Shown in pieces: positions 28,180 through 39,398 of a stretch of DNA of 64,000 nucleotides (position 1 is the first letter of the stretch; each line of letters begins with the position of its first letter). The notes under the pieces were generated by a model. It did no database searches. It was not told the origin of the DNA and saw only the letters and a list, made by a program, of their open reading frames with translations. The position numbers and the translations under genes are program-made. This DNA comes from JABABV01 sp965222855 (lineage in GTDB: Bacteria; Bacillota_I; Bacilli_A; Mycoplasmatales; JABABV01), in the NCBI GenBank assembly GCA_965222855.1, contig CBDCUL010000014.1, positions 52,632-116,631 on the forward strand. Reading direction: 5' to 3'.

Positions 28180-30207
28180 ATGAATAAAATTATTATTGTA
28201 GAATCACCAAATAAAGTTAAAACTATCCAAAAAATTTTAGGTAATGAATTTAGTGTCTTCGCATCTAAGGGACATATTTTTGAAATTCCTAATGTCGGAC
28301 CTTGAAGATTAGGAATTAATTTTGAAAAATGAGTTCCGCTATATCGCTTAATGAAAGATAAAGCTGACTTCATTAAAGATATCAAAAGTGCGATTGTAGA
28401 TGAAAACACAATTATCTATTTAGCAACTGACCCGGATCGTGAAGGCGAAGCCATTGCTCAACATATTGTTGACGCTTTAAAATTACCAGAAACACAATTT
28501 AAAAGAATTTTATTCGACAGAATTACTAAAGATGCTGTCTTAAAAAGTTTAGAAAAACCAGTTTCAATTAACAAAGACTTAGTTAGTGCGCAACTTTCGC
28601 GTAGTATGATTGATCGTATTATTGGGATTCAACTATCTAACTTGCTTAAAAGGCGTATTTTAAGCGCGCCTGGAGAAACAACAGCCGGACGTGTCCAATC
28701 TGTCGCATTGAAATTTGTTGTCGATCGTGAAGCAGAAATTCGTCGCTTCATTCCGCGTAAATATTATTCAATCACAGTAGCCATTGATGAAAAGCATTCT
28801 TTAATTTATCGTAATCTTGATAAAAAAGAAAACAAAGACCAAATTGATGATTTAGTATTAGCAGAAAAGATTTTTGATAATTTAACTGATACGTTTGAAG
28901 TTAGTTTAGTTAAAACACGAAAATTAAAAGAAACTAAGATTAGTGGTTTAAAAATGAGTTCAGTTTATAAATTTGCTGAAAACACTTATGGCATTAAACC
29001 AAGTTTCACACAATCAATATTACAAAAACTATATGAAGGAGTTGAAGGAATTGAGGGTGGACTAATTAGTTATCCCCGTTCTGATTCAACTCGTTTAACA
29101 AATGAATTTATTGCGGCAGCTCATAATAAAATTAAACATGATTATGGCGTGGAATTAATTGAAGCTAATGTTAATAAATTTAATAAAAAAGATAATAAGT
29201 CACAAGATGCCCATCCGGCAATCACGCCAACTGATGTGGCCAATACGCCAGAATCATTGAAAGCATTTTTAAATGATAAACAATTTAAAATTTATTCTTT
29301 AATTTATTTCAGATCTTTAGCAGCAGTTACAAAAGTGCCAATTCGTGAAATTAAAAGTTATACTTTAATGAACAATGGTCATAACTTTAATACTAGTAGT
29401 TCAAAATTAATTTTTGAAGGGTATTATAAATTTTTAAAACCAGAAATTAGTAATGCGCCAGTCAATGATTTAAATTATGCACTACATCAAAAAGTAATTT
29501 TAAATAAAAAAACTCAGAGTTTAAATCATCATGAAACAAAACCACCAGCTCATTATAGTGAAGGTTCATTAATTTCTCAAATGGAAAAAATGGGCATTGG
29601 ACGACCATCAACATTTAGTCCAACAGTTACGAAAATTAAAAATCGTAAATTTGTTTTACGTGAAGGTCGTAGCTTAACACCAACTGAATTAGGCGAATTA
29701 ATTAATAAAAAATTAACAGCTAACTTTCCAGAAATTATTAATGAATCATATACTGCCAACATTGAAGATATTTTAAATAAAATCAGTTTAGGTGAACTTG
29801 ACTATCAAGAATTAATGGCTAAATTTTTCAATGAATTTAAAGAAAAATTAGATAAAGCATACGAAACAATGGAAACGATTAAAATTAAACCAAACCTTTT
29901 AGATCGTAATTGTCCTGATTGTAACAATAGTTTAGTGGAACGTTTTTCAAGATATGGTAAGTTTGTTGGATGTAGTAATTATCCAGAATGTAAATATACA
30001 GAATTTCCTAAAAAACGTTTTAAATCTAAAAAAACAGACGATACTAAAACAGATGGAACTAAAACAGACGCAACTAAAACAGATGGAACTGAAGAAGTGA
30101 CAAAACCAAAAGCGAAGGCAAAAGCGAAAGCCAAACCAAAAGCCAAACCAAAAGCGAAGGCCAAACCAAAAGCTAAACAAGACAATAAGGAGCAAACAAA
30201 TGAATAA
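28180..30207 (+). CDS. topA: DNA topoisomerase I with Lys/Pro/Ala-rich tail
   Basis: This is a 675-residue type IA enzyme that relaxes negative supercoils. It has a Toprim domain with the catalytic Glu (IIVESPNK) and DxDxE (ATDPDREGEA), the active-site Tyr in LISYPRSDSTR, and one C-terminal zinc ribbon (CPDCNN...GCSNYPECKY). After the ribbon comes a low-complexity tail of about 60 residues: TKTDGTKTDATKTDGT repeats, then alternating Lys-Ala/Lys-Pro. Basic tails on topoisomerase I are known to add DNA binding or processivity in some bacteria. Only one zinc ribbon is present, against two or three in many relatives. GGAGT precedes ATG 28180. Its end overlaps gapN. Confidence 0.96.
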
Positions 30208-31630
30208 ATATAGTGCTTATATTAACGTCAATGAATTAACCGTGAACATTATTATGACATTATCAACCCGGATAATTTAAGTGTCATTGGCAAAGTGCCA
30301 GCTTTAAAAGTTGAAGATATTGAAAGAGCGTTCACAGCTGCTAACGATGCTTTTAAATCTTGAAAAAACACTTCATTAAAAACACGTATTAATTTTATGA
30401 ATGCTTGAATCAATGAATTGGAAAAAGAAAAATTAACTATTGCGAAAATGATTAATTTAGAAATTGCCAAACCATTAAAAAGCGCCCATTGGTGAAGTTG
30501 ATCGTACAATTGATTATATTAAATATACAATTGAAGAAATTAAACGTTTACAACCACGAGCATATAATGGTTCAGCATGAGGGATTGATAATAAATTAGC
30601 AATCTTTAATCGTGTTCCTTTAGGAACTGTTCTAGCTATCTCACCATTCAACTATCCAATTAATTTATCAGTCGCAAAAATTGCTCCTGCATTAATATCA
30701 GGAAACACAGTAGTTTTAAAATCAGCAACCCAAGGAACAATTTCAAACATTTTATTAGCCCGTACTATTGAAGCTGCTGGATTTCCTAAAGGTGTTTTCA
30801 ATATCGTTACTGGGAGAGGACGCGATATCGGAAACCATCTTATTACTAACCCACACATTAAAATGATTTCTTTCACAGGAAGTACTGATGTTGGTGCCCA
30901 AATTGCCAATCATTCAAAAATGATTCCTTTAGTATTAGAATTAGGTGGCAAAGACCCAGCGATTGTTTTAGCTGATGCTGACATTAAAAAAGCAGCGATC
31001 AAAATTGCCCAAGGTGCTTTTTCTTATAATGGACAACGCTGTACTGCAATTAAAAGAGTTATTGTTGATAATAAAATAGCTGACCAATTAATCGAAGAAT
31101 TAAAAAATATTGTTACAAAATACAACGTTGGTTCTGCAACTGATGCTAATAACAATATCACTCCTTTAATATCACAAGCTAGCGCTGATTATGTTAAATG
31201 TTTAGTTGATAACGCTTTAGAACAAAATGCGACATTAGTAATTGGTAATAAAATCGAAGCCAATTTATTTTGACCAACTATTATTGATAACGTGACCAAA
31301 GATATGAAATTATATTATGACGAGCCTTTCGGACCAGTATTACCAATTATTCGCTTTGATAATGTTGAAGATGCGATTTGCATTGCTAACGATAGTCAAT
31401 ACGGATTACAAGCTTCGCTGTTCACAACTAACATTAATTATGCGATGAATCTAGCGACTAAAATTGAAACTGGTAGTGTTAATATAAATTCTTATTCTCA
31501 AAGAGGACCAGATCATTTACCATTTTTAGGGATTAAAAATAGTGGTTTTGGTGTGCAAGGGATCACTGATTCAATTTTATCAATGACTACTCTTAAAGGT
31601 TTAGTTATTAATTATGAAATCGATAATTAA
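30200..31630 (+). CDS. gapN: NADP-dependent non-phosphorylating glyceraldehyde-3-phosphate dehydrogenase, two frameshifts
   Basis: This is an aldehyde dehydrogenase of about 476 residues when frames are joined. Conserved parts include FNYPINLSVAKIAPAL, FTGSTDVG, the catalytic Glu in LELGGKDPAIV, catalytic Cys in GQRCTAIKR, and PFGPVLPIIRF. The family oxidises glyceraldehyde-3-P directly to 3-phosphoglycerate giving NADPH. Two single-base lesions interrupt it: one A missing near 30238-30241, and an extra C in GCGCCC near 30484-30487. Correcting both restores NREHYYDIINPDNLSVIG and SAIGEVDRTIDY. AAGGAG inside the topA end precedes ATG 30200. GapN rather than another ALDH is judged from overall similarity. 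Confidence 0.82.
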
Positions 31631-32694
31631 TTTAATTTATATTCACATCCCTTTCTGTAATAAAATTTGTACTTATTGTGATTTTACAAGATATTTAAAA
31701 CCACAAAAAGATGCAACACAAAAGTTTGACGATTATTTAGTCGATCTTTTTACAGAATTAGATGAGAATATGGCGAAATATAATTTTAATGTTGAATCAA
31801 TTTATATTGGTGGGGGCACACCCAACATTTTAAGTAACACTCAATTAGAAAGACTCTTTAAAAAATTAGCGATTTTTCAACCAAAAGAATTTACAATTGA
31901 ACTAAATCCCGAATTAGTTAATTATGAGCAATTAAAATTATTTAAAAAATATCATATCAATCGTTTATCACTTGGCGTGCAAACAACTAATTCTAAAATT
32001 TTAAAAGTTTTAAAACGCGAACATGTTAATCAAGATGTTTATAACGCTTTTAAATGAGCTCGTCAATTAGCGTTTGATAATATTTCAATCGATCTAATTT
32101 ATAATTTACCTTTTCAAAAATTAAGTGATATTGAAAATGATTTCCAATTAATTGAAAAATTACAACCAGATCATATTTCTTGATACAGTTTAATTTTAAA
32201 AGAAAATAGTATTTTAACTAAAAAAGGTCATAAATTAAATAACTATACTGATTATGAATATGATGTTTTTATTAATGCAAGATTGCAAAAGTTAGCTTAT
32301 AAAAGATATGAAATTTCAAATTATGCTAAACCAAACAAACGTAGTTTGCATAATCTTGGTTATTGACATAGTAAAAATTGACTTGCTTTAGGTAGTGGTG
32401 CTTCTGGGTTTGTTAATCGTGAATTAAAAGTTAATAATAAAAAAGTTAATTATTTACATGCTCCTTATGAAACAATGTTTTTATCAACTAAAGATTATTA
32501 TTTCCAATTATTAATGATGGGTTTAAGATTGATTGATGGAATTGAAATTATCAATGACAATCAATTAGCATTTGATTTTTATTCGTAGTAAAATTGAAAA
32601 ATTAATTGCTGAAAATAAGCTGAGTTTTAAAAATAATTTTTTAAAAGTAGTTGACGTGCAACATCTAAATGATATTCTAGTAGAAATTCTATAA
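31614..32694 (+). CDS. hemW: HemW-like radical SAM protein, one frameshift
   Basis: This is a radical SAM protein of about 360 residues with IHIPFCNKICTYCDF (C-x3-C-x2-C at about residues 15-22), the SAM-binding IYIGGGTP, and the HRLSLGVQT/GDNISIDLIYNLPFQ-type blocks. HemW proteins, often mislabelled as coproporphyrinogen oxidases, are haem chaperones in other bacteria. An organism without haem synthesis would use this protein for something else. The start overlaps the end of gapN. Near 32574-32580 an extra T in a T run shifts the frame: the annotated frame stops at 32586, while the corrected one continues FIRSKIEKLI... to TAA 32692-32694. Confidence 0.83.
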
Positions 32695-32695
32695 A

Positions 32696-32730
32696 TTTAT
32701 TAGCAGTTTCTATTTGACACTGCTAATAAA
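32696..32730 (+). promoter_or_regulatory. CIRCE-like heat-shock operator upstream of lon
   Basis: The inverted repeat TTAGCAGTT-N9-CACTGCTAA (32700-32726) matches the CIRCE layout (TTAGCACTC-N9-GAGTGCTAA): outer six bases of both arms identical and the 9-base spacer conserved. The palindrome extends to 12 perfect pairs. It overlaps the -35 of the lon promoter, where an HrcA repressor would block RNA polymerase. CIRCE control of lon is established in other mycoplasmas. Confidence 0.7.
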
Positions 32731-32742
32731 TTAAAGTATCAT
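32714..32742 (+). promoter_or_regulatory. Promoter of lon
   Basis: A perfect TTGACA (32714-32719), a 17-base spacer and TATCAT (32737-32742). The -35 lies inside the CIRCE-like palindrome. Confidence 0.75.
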
Positions 32743-32783
32743 TACTTATACATTTAAATTAATAGACAAATGAAGGAGTTATT

Positions 32784-35119
32784 ATGCAATTTTAAAAAAT
32801 TACCATTATTAATTACGAGAGGGACTGTTTTATTTCCTGACCAAGATATTGTTTTAGAAGTTGGTCGCGAAATATCTGTGAATAACATTCATAGTTCATC
32901 TGAACAATATGACAATTATATTTTAATTGTAAGCCAAAAAGTTTCAAGCGAAGACCACCCTGAAGCTGACGATATTTTTCATTATGGAACTTTAGCAAAA
33001 ATTGTTAAACTTGAAAAATTCGAAGACAGCACTTACAAAGTTGCGTTAAAAGGATTAGAAAGAGTTACGTTAAAAATCGCTAAAGATCAAAATTTAAAGC
33101 GAAGATATTACTTTTGAAATTAGAAAATCAATTTCAACAGATAGTTTACAAGAAAAAGCGTACATCAATCAGATTAACAAATTTATGGAATCTAATTGAA
33201 AAATTCAAAATCCCAACTCTTCATTTGATAAAATTTTAAAATCTTTAGAAGAAAATATGGAAGCTAGTCAAATTGCTGATGCAGTTGCATCTTTTATGCA
33301 TATTGATATTGAGAAAAAACAAGCAATTTTAGCCGAAGAAAATATTATCAATCGTTTAAGTAAAGTTTTAGAAAATTTAAATAGTGAAAAAGTTTCTTCT
33401 GAATTAGAAGAAAAAATTGCTAACAAAGTTAAAACTAAATTAAATGATCAACAAAAAGATTTCTTTTTAAGAGAACGTTTAAAAGCAATTAAAGAAGAAT
33501 TAGGCGAAGGTAATTCTAAAGATAGTGAAGCTGAAAAGTTCAAAAAAATGGTTGAGGAAAATCCATACCCCAAGCACATTAAAGAACGCTTATTAGCAGA
33601 AATTAAGAAATTCGAAACTATCCCAGCAATTTCTGGAGAATCTTCAGTTATTCGCGGATATATCGAATGATTAATTTATCTACCTTGATGACAAACATCA
33701 GACGATAACAATAATTTGCATAACGCAGAAGCAACACTTGATTCAAATCATTATGGATTGAAAAAAGTTAAAGAGCGTATCATTGAATATTTAGCAGTAA
33801 AAGCACATACTAATTCTTTAAAAGGACCAATTATTTGTTTATCTGGGCCTCCAGGAACTGGTAAAACTTCACTTGCCAAATCAATCGCTGATGCATTAGA
33901 GCGTAAATTTATGAAAATTTCTTTAGGTGGCGTTAAAGACGAAGCTGAAATTAGAGGACATCGTAAAACTTATTTAGGAGCGATGCCTGGAAAAATAATT
34001 CAAGCAATGAAAAAAGCCAAAACAATTAATCCAGTTATTTTATTAGATGAAATTGATAAAATGAGTAGTGATTATAAAGGTGACCCAACTAGTGCGATGT
34101 TAGAAGTATTAGACCCAGAACAAAACAGTAGCTTCCAAGACCATTACTTAGAAGAAGAGTATGATTTATCAAAAGTAATGTTTGTTGCAACTGCTAATTA
34201 CTTACAAGACATCCCAGCACCATTGCGTGATCGTATGGAAATCATTAATTTATCTTCTTATACAGAAATGGAAAAAGTTAAAATCGCGCAAAACTATTTA
34301 ATTAAAAAAACTTTAAAAGGATCTGGCTTAAAAATCGCTATGTTTAAAATAACAGCTGATAATTTATTATATCTTATCAGACATTATACGATGGAAGCTG
34401 GTGTGCGCCAATTACAAAAATTACTAGATAAAATGGCTCGTAAAATTGTTGTAATGAAATTAAACGGTAAAGTTAAAAGAACTTTTGCTTTAAGTAAAAA
34501 AAATATTCATAAATTCCTAGGTCAAGAAATCTTTGATTTTAATCGTAAATCAGAAAAAAGTGAAATCGGTGTTGCTACTGGTTTAGCTTGAACTGCTTAC
34601 GGTGGTGACATTTTACCAATTGAAGTAACATTCTTCCCTGGTAAAGGTAACTTAATCTTAACTGGTCAACAACGAAACATTATGAAAGAATCAGTTAATA
34701 TTGCACTAGGTTATGTAAAAACTAATGCCGCTAAATTTAAAATTAAACTTTCTGATTTAGAAAAAAGTGATATTCATGTCCATGTCCCTGATGGTGCCAC
34801 ACCAAAAGATGGTCCATCTGCAGGAATTACATTTACAACTGCTTTAATTTCGGCATTTACAAAAAGACCAGTTTCTAAAAAAATTGCCATGACTGGTGAA
34901 ATTTCTCTAACTGGAAAAGTATTACCAATCGGTGGCTTAAAAGAGAAATCAATTAGTGCTGTTCGTAGTGGTATTCATGAAATATTAATTCCCAAAAAGA
35001 ATATGAAAGATCTTGATGACATTCCCGAAACTATTAAAAAAAGTTTAAACATTATTCCTGTCGAACAATATCACGAAGTTTATGAACATATCTTCAACGA
35101 TAAGATGGGCGTTAAATAA
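32784..35119 (+). CDS. lon: ATP-dependent protease Lon, frameshifted
   Basis: This is a Lon of about 778 residues: an N-terminal substrate domain (LPLLITRGTVLFPDQD onward), a coiled-coil region, the AAA+ module (GPPGTGKTS; LLDEIDKM) and a serine protease domain with the Ser-Lys dyad (DGPSAG and GLKEKSISA). It degrades misfolded proteins. Two problems: (1) ATG 32784 has an ideal AAGGAG at 5 bases but meets a stop after three codons because of a T4 run, and three T would give MQFKKLPLL in frame; ATG 32770 gives an open frame but has no ribosome site. (2) An extra base near 33100-33104 shifts the frame before EDITFEIRKS. The rest is intact with TGA as Trp. Its stop overlaps ysxC. Confidence 0.9.
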
Positions 35120-35703
35120 TGGATAGCCATATAAAAAATATTGAATTCTTAACTAGTTGTGCTAGTGAAGTACAATGACCAATGGATGATATTCCTGAAG
35201 TTTGTTTTTTAGGGCGATCAAACGTTGGTAAATCAAGTTTTATTAATGCGATTACTAATTATCGTAATATCGCTCGAGTTTCATCAACACCTGGTAAAAC
35301 AAGATTATTAAACTTTTTCAAAGTTAATAATAATACAATTAGATTTATTGATGTTCCTGGATATGGATATGCCAAAGTTAATAAAACAATTAAAAAACAA
35401 TTTTCGAAAATGATCGATGATTATTTATTAAATCGGAGCAATTTAAAATTAGTTGTTTTGCTACTTGATTATCGTCATAAACCAAATAAAGATGATCTTG
35501 ATATGTATAATTATTTAAGATTTTATAATTTAAATACAATTATCGTTGCTACAAAATCAGACAAACTGAAAAAAAACGATTTAACTAAAAATAAAAAAAT
35601 CATTTTAAACACATTATCACTTCCTGCTAAAAACTTTTTACCATTTTCTAAATTCAATACTGACCATAGTAAAATTATTAAAGTGTTATTAGGAGTTAGA
35701 TAA
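35119..35703 (+). CDS. ysxC: Ribosome biogenesis GTPase YsxC/EngB
   Basis: This is a 194-residue single GTPase domain with FLGRSNVGKSSFINA (G1, about residues 29-43), SSTPGKTRLLNFF (G2), DVPGYGYAKV (G3) and ATKSDK (G4), as in EngB/YsxC, which helps assemble the 50S subunit. ATG 35119 overlaps the lon stop in TAATG, so it is translationally coupled. The lon-ysxC order is conserved in Firmicutes. TGA at 35177 is Trp. Confidence 0.95.
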
Positions 35704-36368
35704 TGAATCACTATTACAAATTATTATTACAAATCAATAATTTAATTGATGATCATAAATTTAGTGATGCTTTAGAAATTATTGATAAAGAATTATTAAT
35801 GCCCTACGTTCCTGAAAACATTGAAAAAGAACTTATTTTAGAAAGAAATAAAATAAGTGCAGTTTTGATGAATAAAACAATTAATAAAACAGTTTCAATG
35901 AAGCAATACACTGAAGAAGATATTTTGAACTATTTACAAAGTCATAATTACCAAGTAGTTAGTTCGATTTTACAATATCTATCACGCATTAATTTACGTT
36001 CAGTTATTTTAGCTGTTAAACAAGCACTCGTTCATGAAAATATTAGTACTGATATTAAAAAAGTTTTAATCAAAATTTGTTTAAACCAAGGCATATCAGA
36101 TGAATTAAAAGTTTCAATTCATGGTAAAGACCACCACATTAAAATGGGTGATCTAGTATGAATTGAATCTGATGATAAATATAAAGCGATTTTAAAAGAC
36201 ATTTATGAAGATGTCTATAGCAACAGCCCACAATTATATTCAGTGGCCGAAAGTTGTTTAATCAAATATTTTCTAAAATTTTGACCGCTTCAACAAGAAA
36301 TTACTAAGATGAATAATAATGATTTAAAAAATAAAATTATCAAAGAGGCAAAAGACCTCTTTAAATAA
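35703..36368 (+). CDS. DUF3196-like protein of Mollicutes
   Basis: This is a 221-residue, mostly helical cytoplasmic protein. The N-terminal part (YYKLLLQINNLIDDHKFSDALEIIDKELLMPYVPENIE) resembles the DUF3196 family, found mainly in Mollicutes and built from TPR-like helices; no biochemical role is assigned that I know of. The start overlaps the ysxC stop by one base, so it belongs to the lon-ysxC operon. A hairpin overlaps its 3' end. TGA at 36160 and 36283 are Trp. Confidence 0.6.
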
Positions 36369-36379
36369 ATTTATTTTTT
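36342..36379 (+). terminator. Probable terminator overlapping the DUF3196 gene 3' end
   Basis: AAAGAGG, seven-base loop, CCTCTTT (36342-36362), then an A/T-rich stretch ending in a T run at about 36373-36379. The stem includes the final codons. It closes the lon-ysxC operon. Confidence 0.55.
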
Positions 36380-36387
36380 GGTATAAT
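36379..36387 (+). promoter_or_regulatory. Extended -10 promoter of tig
   Basis: TGGTATAAT forms an extended -10. The -35 region (CTTTAA at 36359) is poor, as is usual for extended -10 promoters. A nine-pair hairpin follows in the leader. Confidence 0.55.
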
Positions 36388-36400
36388 ATTTAAGATATTC

Positions 36401-36426
36401 ATAACCACCTCAATGATAGGGGTTAT
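36401..36426 (+). promoter_or_regulatory. Leader hairpin before tig
   Basis: ATAACC-A-CCT pairs with AGG-GGTTAT around a seven-base loop. It lies just after the predicted transcription start and upstream of the AAGGAG ribosome site of tig; it may stabilise the mRNA. Confidence 0.4.
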
Positions 36427-36450
36427 CAAAACTAAGGAGACCATTACATA

Positions 36451-37731
36451 ATGAAAATCAACATTACTAAGAATGACAATTCTACTATTGATATTAATAT
36501 TGAAGATAGTAGCGTTGCTTGAACTTCTTTATTCGAAAAAGCTAAAAATAACTTAATTAAAAATATGGAATTACCAGGATTTCGTAAAGGTAAAGTTCCT
36601 GCAGGAATGGCATTAAAAAATATTAATGACCCCCAAATATTAAACGAAGCTAAAAGAATGCATTTAAATAATCTATATCAAGCTGCTTTAGAGCAAGCTA
36701 AAGATTATCGCATTATTACTTCACCTGTTGCTAAAGATGATGCAATTACGAAAGAAAAAATCGCAATCACATTTACTGTTGGTGTAATGCCAGAAGTAAA
36801 ACTAGCAAATTATAAAAATTTAGAATACAAATTTAATGAAATCGAAATCAGCCAAGAAGAAATGGATCGTGAATTAAAACATTTACAAACACGTTTCGCA
36901 ATGCAAGAAGTTAAAGAAAACGGAACTTTAAGCATTAATGATATTGGTGTTATTGATTTTGAAGGATTTTTAAACGGTGTTGCCTTTGAAGGTGGCCGCG
37001 GTCAAAATCATCCTTTAGAAATTGGTTCTAAAACATTTATCCCAGGTTTCGAAGAACAATTAATCGGAATGAAAAAGAATGACATTCGTGATATTAAAGT
37101 AATCTTCCCTGAAGAATACCAAGTTAACGAACTTAAAGGAAAAGAAGTAACTTTTAAAGTTAAATTAAATGAAATTAAAACTAAAAAATTACCAGATTTA
37201 GATGATAATTTAGCTAAAGATATGAATATTCCTGATGTAAAAACTTTTGTTGAATTAACAGCTCGTGTTAAAGATTCAATTTTACAAGCTAAAAAAAATG
37301 CATCTGAACAACAATTCCGTCAATTCATTATGAATGAAATTGTTAAAGATTCAGATATTCCAGTGCCAGCTTCTTTAAAAGAAAATGAAATTAAATATTT
37401 ACTAGAAGATTTAAGAGGTCGTTTATCTCAACAAGGTCTAACGTTAGAAAAATATTTAAAAATGTCTAATAGTAAAGAAGAAGACATTAAAAACCAATTA
37501 GCAGTTGAAGCAATCCAACGTATTAAAGTTTCATTTGCACTTTCTGAAATTGCTGATATTGAAAAAATTGCTATTACTGATGAACAAGTTGATCATGAAA
37601 TGACAGTAATTGCTAAAAATCAAAATCAACCAATTGAAGAAATCAAAGCCAACATCAATATCGAACAAATTAGAAACTCATTAAAAAACAATGAAGTTAT
37701 TAATTTTATTCGTAAAAATCTAAAAAAATAA
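36451..37731 (+). CDS. tig: Trigger factor (ribosome-associated chaperone)
   Basis: This is a 426-residue protein with the ribosome-binding signature MELPGFRKGKVPAGM (about residues 37-51), a PPIase domain (IGVIDFEGFLNG...FEGGRGQNHPLEIGSKTFIPGFEEQLIGMKKND), and a helical C-terminal substrate-binding part. It folds nascent chains at the exit tunnel. AAGGAG precedes ATG 36451. It has its own promoter and terminator, so it is a single-gene unit. Confidence 0.96.
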
Positions 37732-37756
37732 GTTCTACTTATTTTTTTTTTTTTTA
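37727..37756 (+). terminator. Rho-independent terminator after tig
   Basis: AATAAGT, loop TCT, ACTTATT followed by a run of about 13 T. The 5' arm overlaps the tig stop codon. Confidence 0.85.
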
Positions 37757-37832
37757 TATTTTGAAAGAATTTAAATTTAAATAAAGGAAATATTGCAATT
37801 ATCGCCCATATAATAATTGAGGTGATACTAAA

Positions 37833-38393
37833 ATGTTAAGTTATATTATTGGAAAAGTAGTCTATATTAATACAATTACAATTACTGTCGAGAACAATTT
37901 TCGTGGATATCAAATTTTTACAAATTGTCCTAGTAATTTTGAAGTCGGTAAAGTATACAAAATCTATATTCATGAAATAAAAAATGATTATGAAGAAGCA
38001 TCTTTCGGATTTTTAACTTTAATGGAAAAAATTATCTTTAAAGATCTTTTATCTGTTAGTGGTTTAGGAACTAGAACAGCTTTAAAACTTTTAAGAAAAA
38101 ATGTCTATGAATTACGAGAAGCGATTGTTGTTGGCGATTATAACGCACTTGAAGTTAAATATAGCATTAATCACAAATTGGCCAAACAGATAGTTCTAAA
38201 CTTACAAGACAAGTATGATAGCATGCCTGTTAATAGTAAAAACTACCAATTAAAAAAAGAATTACAAATTGCACTAGTAAAATTGGGATACAACAAAGAT
38301 GAAATAACAAGAGTATTTAATAATGTTAGTTTCGGAGCAGGCATTACTATTGATATGCTGATTCAAGAAGCTATTAAATTATTAAATCAATAA
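37833..38393 (+). CDS. ruvA: Holliday junction branch migration protein RuvA
   Basis: This is a 186-residue protein. An OB-fold N-terminus (MLSYIIGKVVYINTITITVENNFRGYQIF) is followed by helix-hairpin-helix motifs (LLSVSGLGTRTALKLLRK) and a C-terminal helical domain that contacts RuvB. It binds four-way junctions as a tetramer. GAGGTGAT precedes ATG 37833. It is followed 3 bases later by ruvB. No ruvC is visible in the window, which is usual for Mollicutes. Confidence 0.9.
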   Translation: MLSYIIGKVVYINTITITVENNFRGYQIFTNCPSNFEVGKVYKIYIHEIKNDYEEASFGFLTLMEKIIFKDLLSVSGLGTRTALKLLRKNVYELREAIVVGDYNALEVKYSINHKLAKQIVLNLQDKYDSMPVNSKNYQLKKELQIALVKLGYNKDEITRVFNNVSFGAGITIDMLIQEAIKLLNQ

Positions 38394-38396
38394 TTT

Positions 38397-39344
38397 ATGG
38401 ATAATAATATTTCTCTTTTGAGACCAAAAACATTTAAAGATTTTATTGGTCAAAAACAAATTGTTAATAATTTAAAAATTTTTATTAACTCAGCGCTTAA
38501 ACGAAATGTAATTTTGGATCACATTTTATTTTCTGGTGGACCAGGATTGGGTAAAACAACACTAGCTCATTTAGTTTCAGAAAATAGTAATCGAAAACTA
38601 ACTATCGTTCAAGGACCAGCACTAGATTCTAGAAGTAACCTATTATCAATTTTAAGCCACATTAAAGAAGGAGATATTATTTTTATTGATGAAATCCACT
38701 CTATTAGTAAAGTGGTCGAAGAACTGCTCTATAGCGCAATGGAAGAGTTTGTGATTGATATTACTATTGGCAACGATGATAATAGTAAAACGATTAGAGT
38801 TAAAATTCCCCAATTCACTTTAATTGGAGCGACGACTAAAATTGTTAAAATCACAAAACCATTAAAAGATAGATTTGGAATATCTTTAAGAATGAGCCCT
38901 TATTCACAACAAGATTTAATTAAGCTGATCGTTAATAATTTAAAAATTCTAGATTTTCATATTACGAGTAAAGGGGCAAAAATTTTATCTTCAATCTCAA
39001 AAAGAACGCCTCGGAAAGCTAATCAACTATTAAAACGTTCGATTGATTTTGCTTTATATATGGGTAAAGATTTGATTGATACTAAAGTAGTACAAACGTT
39101 ACAGAAGAATCTTAATATATATGATTATGGATTAATTATTGAAGATATTAACTATTTAAAAATATTGTATCAATTTAATCCTGAAGCTGTTGGTATAAAA
39201 ACATTATCATCTATGCTTGATTTTAGTGTTAATTATATTGAAAATATAATTGAACCTTATTTGATTAAATTATCTTTTATTGCAAAGACTTTTAAAGGTA
39301 GAAAAATATTATTACCAGGAATTAATTTTTTAAACAAAATATAA
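38397..39344 (+). CDS. ruvB: Holliday junction helicase RuvB
   Basis: This is a 315-residue AAA+ ATPase. It starts with LLRPKTFKDFIGQKQIVNNLKIFI, then Walker A in FSGGPGLGKTTLAH (about residues 44-57), Walker B FIDEIHSI and sensor LIGATTK, followed by the winged-helix tail. It drives branch migration with RuvA. The usual RuvB P-loop is G-P-P-G-L-G-K-T; here it is G-G-P-G-L-G-K-T, still a valid Walker A. There is no ribosome site, so translation is probably coupled to ruvA. Confidence 0.93.
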   Translation: MDNNISLLRPKTFKDFIGQKQIVNNLKIFINSALKRNVILDHILFSGGPGLGKTTLAHLVSENSNRKLTIVQGPALDSRSNLLSILSHIKEGDIIFIDEIHSISKVVEELLYSAMEEFVIDITIGNDDNSKTIRVKIPQFTLIGATTKIVKITKPLKDRFGISLRMSPYSQQDLIKLIVNNLKILDFHITSKGAKILSSISKRTPRKANQLLKRSIDFALYMGKDLIDTKVVQTLQKNLNIYDYGLIIEDINYLKILYQFNPEAVGIKTLSSMLDFSVNYIENIIEPYLIKLSFIAKTFKGRKILLPGINFLNKI

Positions 39345-39398
39345 TAAGATGAAAAATAAAGTTTCAGTTTTATTATATTTTTAATATTTGAAAAAAAA

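Noticed and set aside
29947..30195. Long minus-strand hydrophobic ORFs opposite the topA tail (Phe/Trp- and Gly/Phe/Ala-rich)
   Set aside because: They are reverse-strand shadows of the repetitive Lys-Ala/Lys-Pro coding region; no ribosome site and no family similarity.
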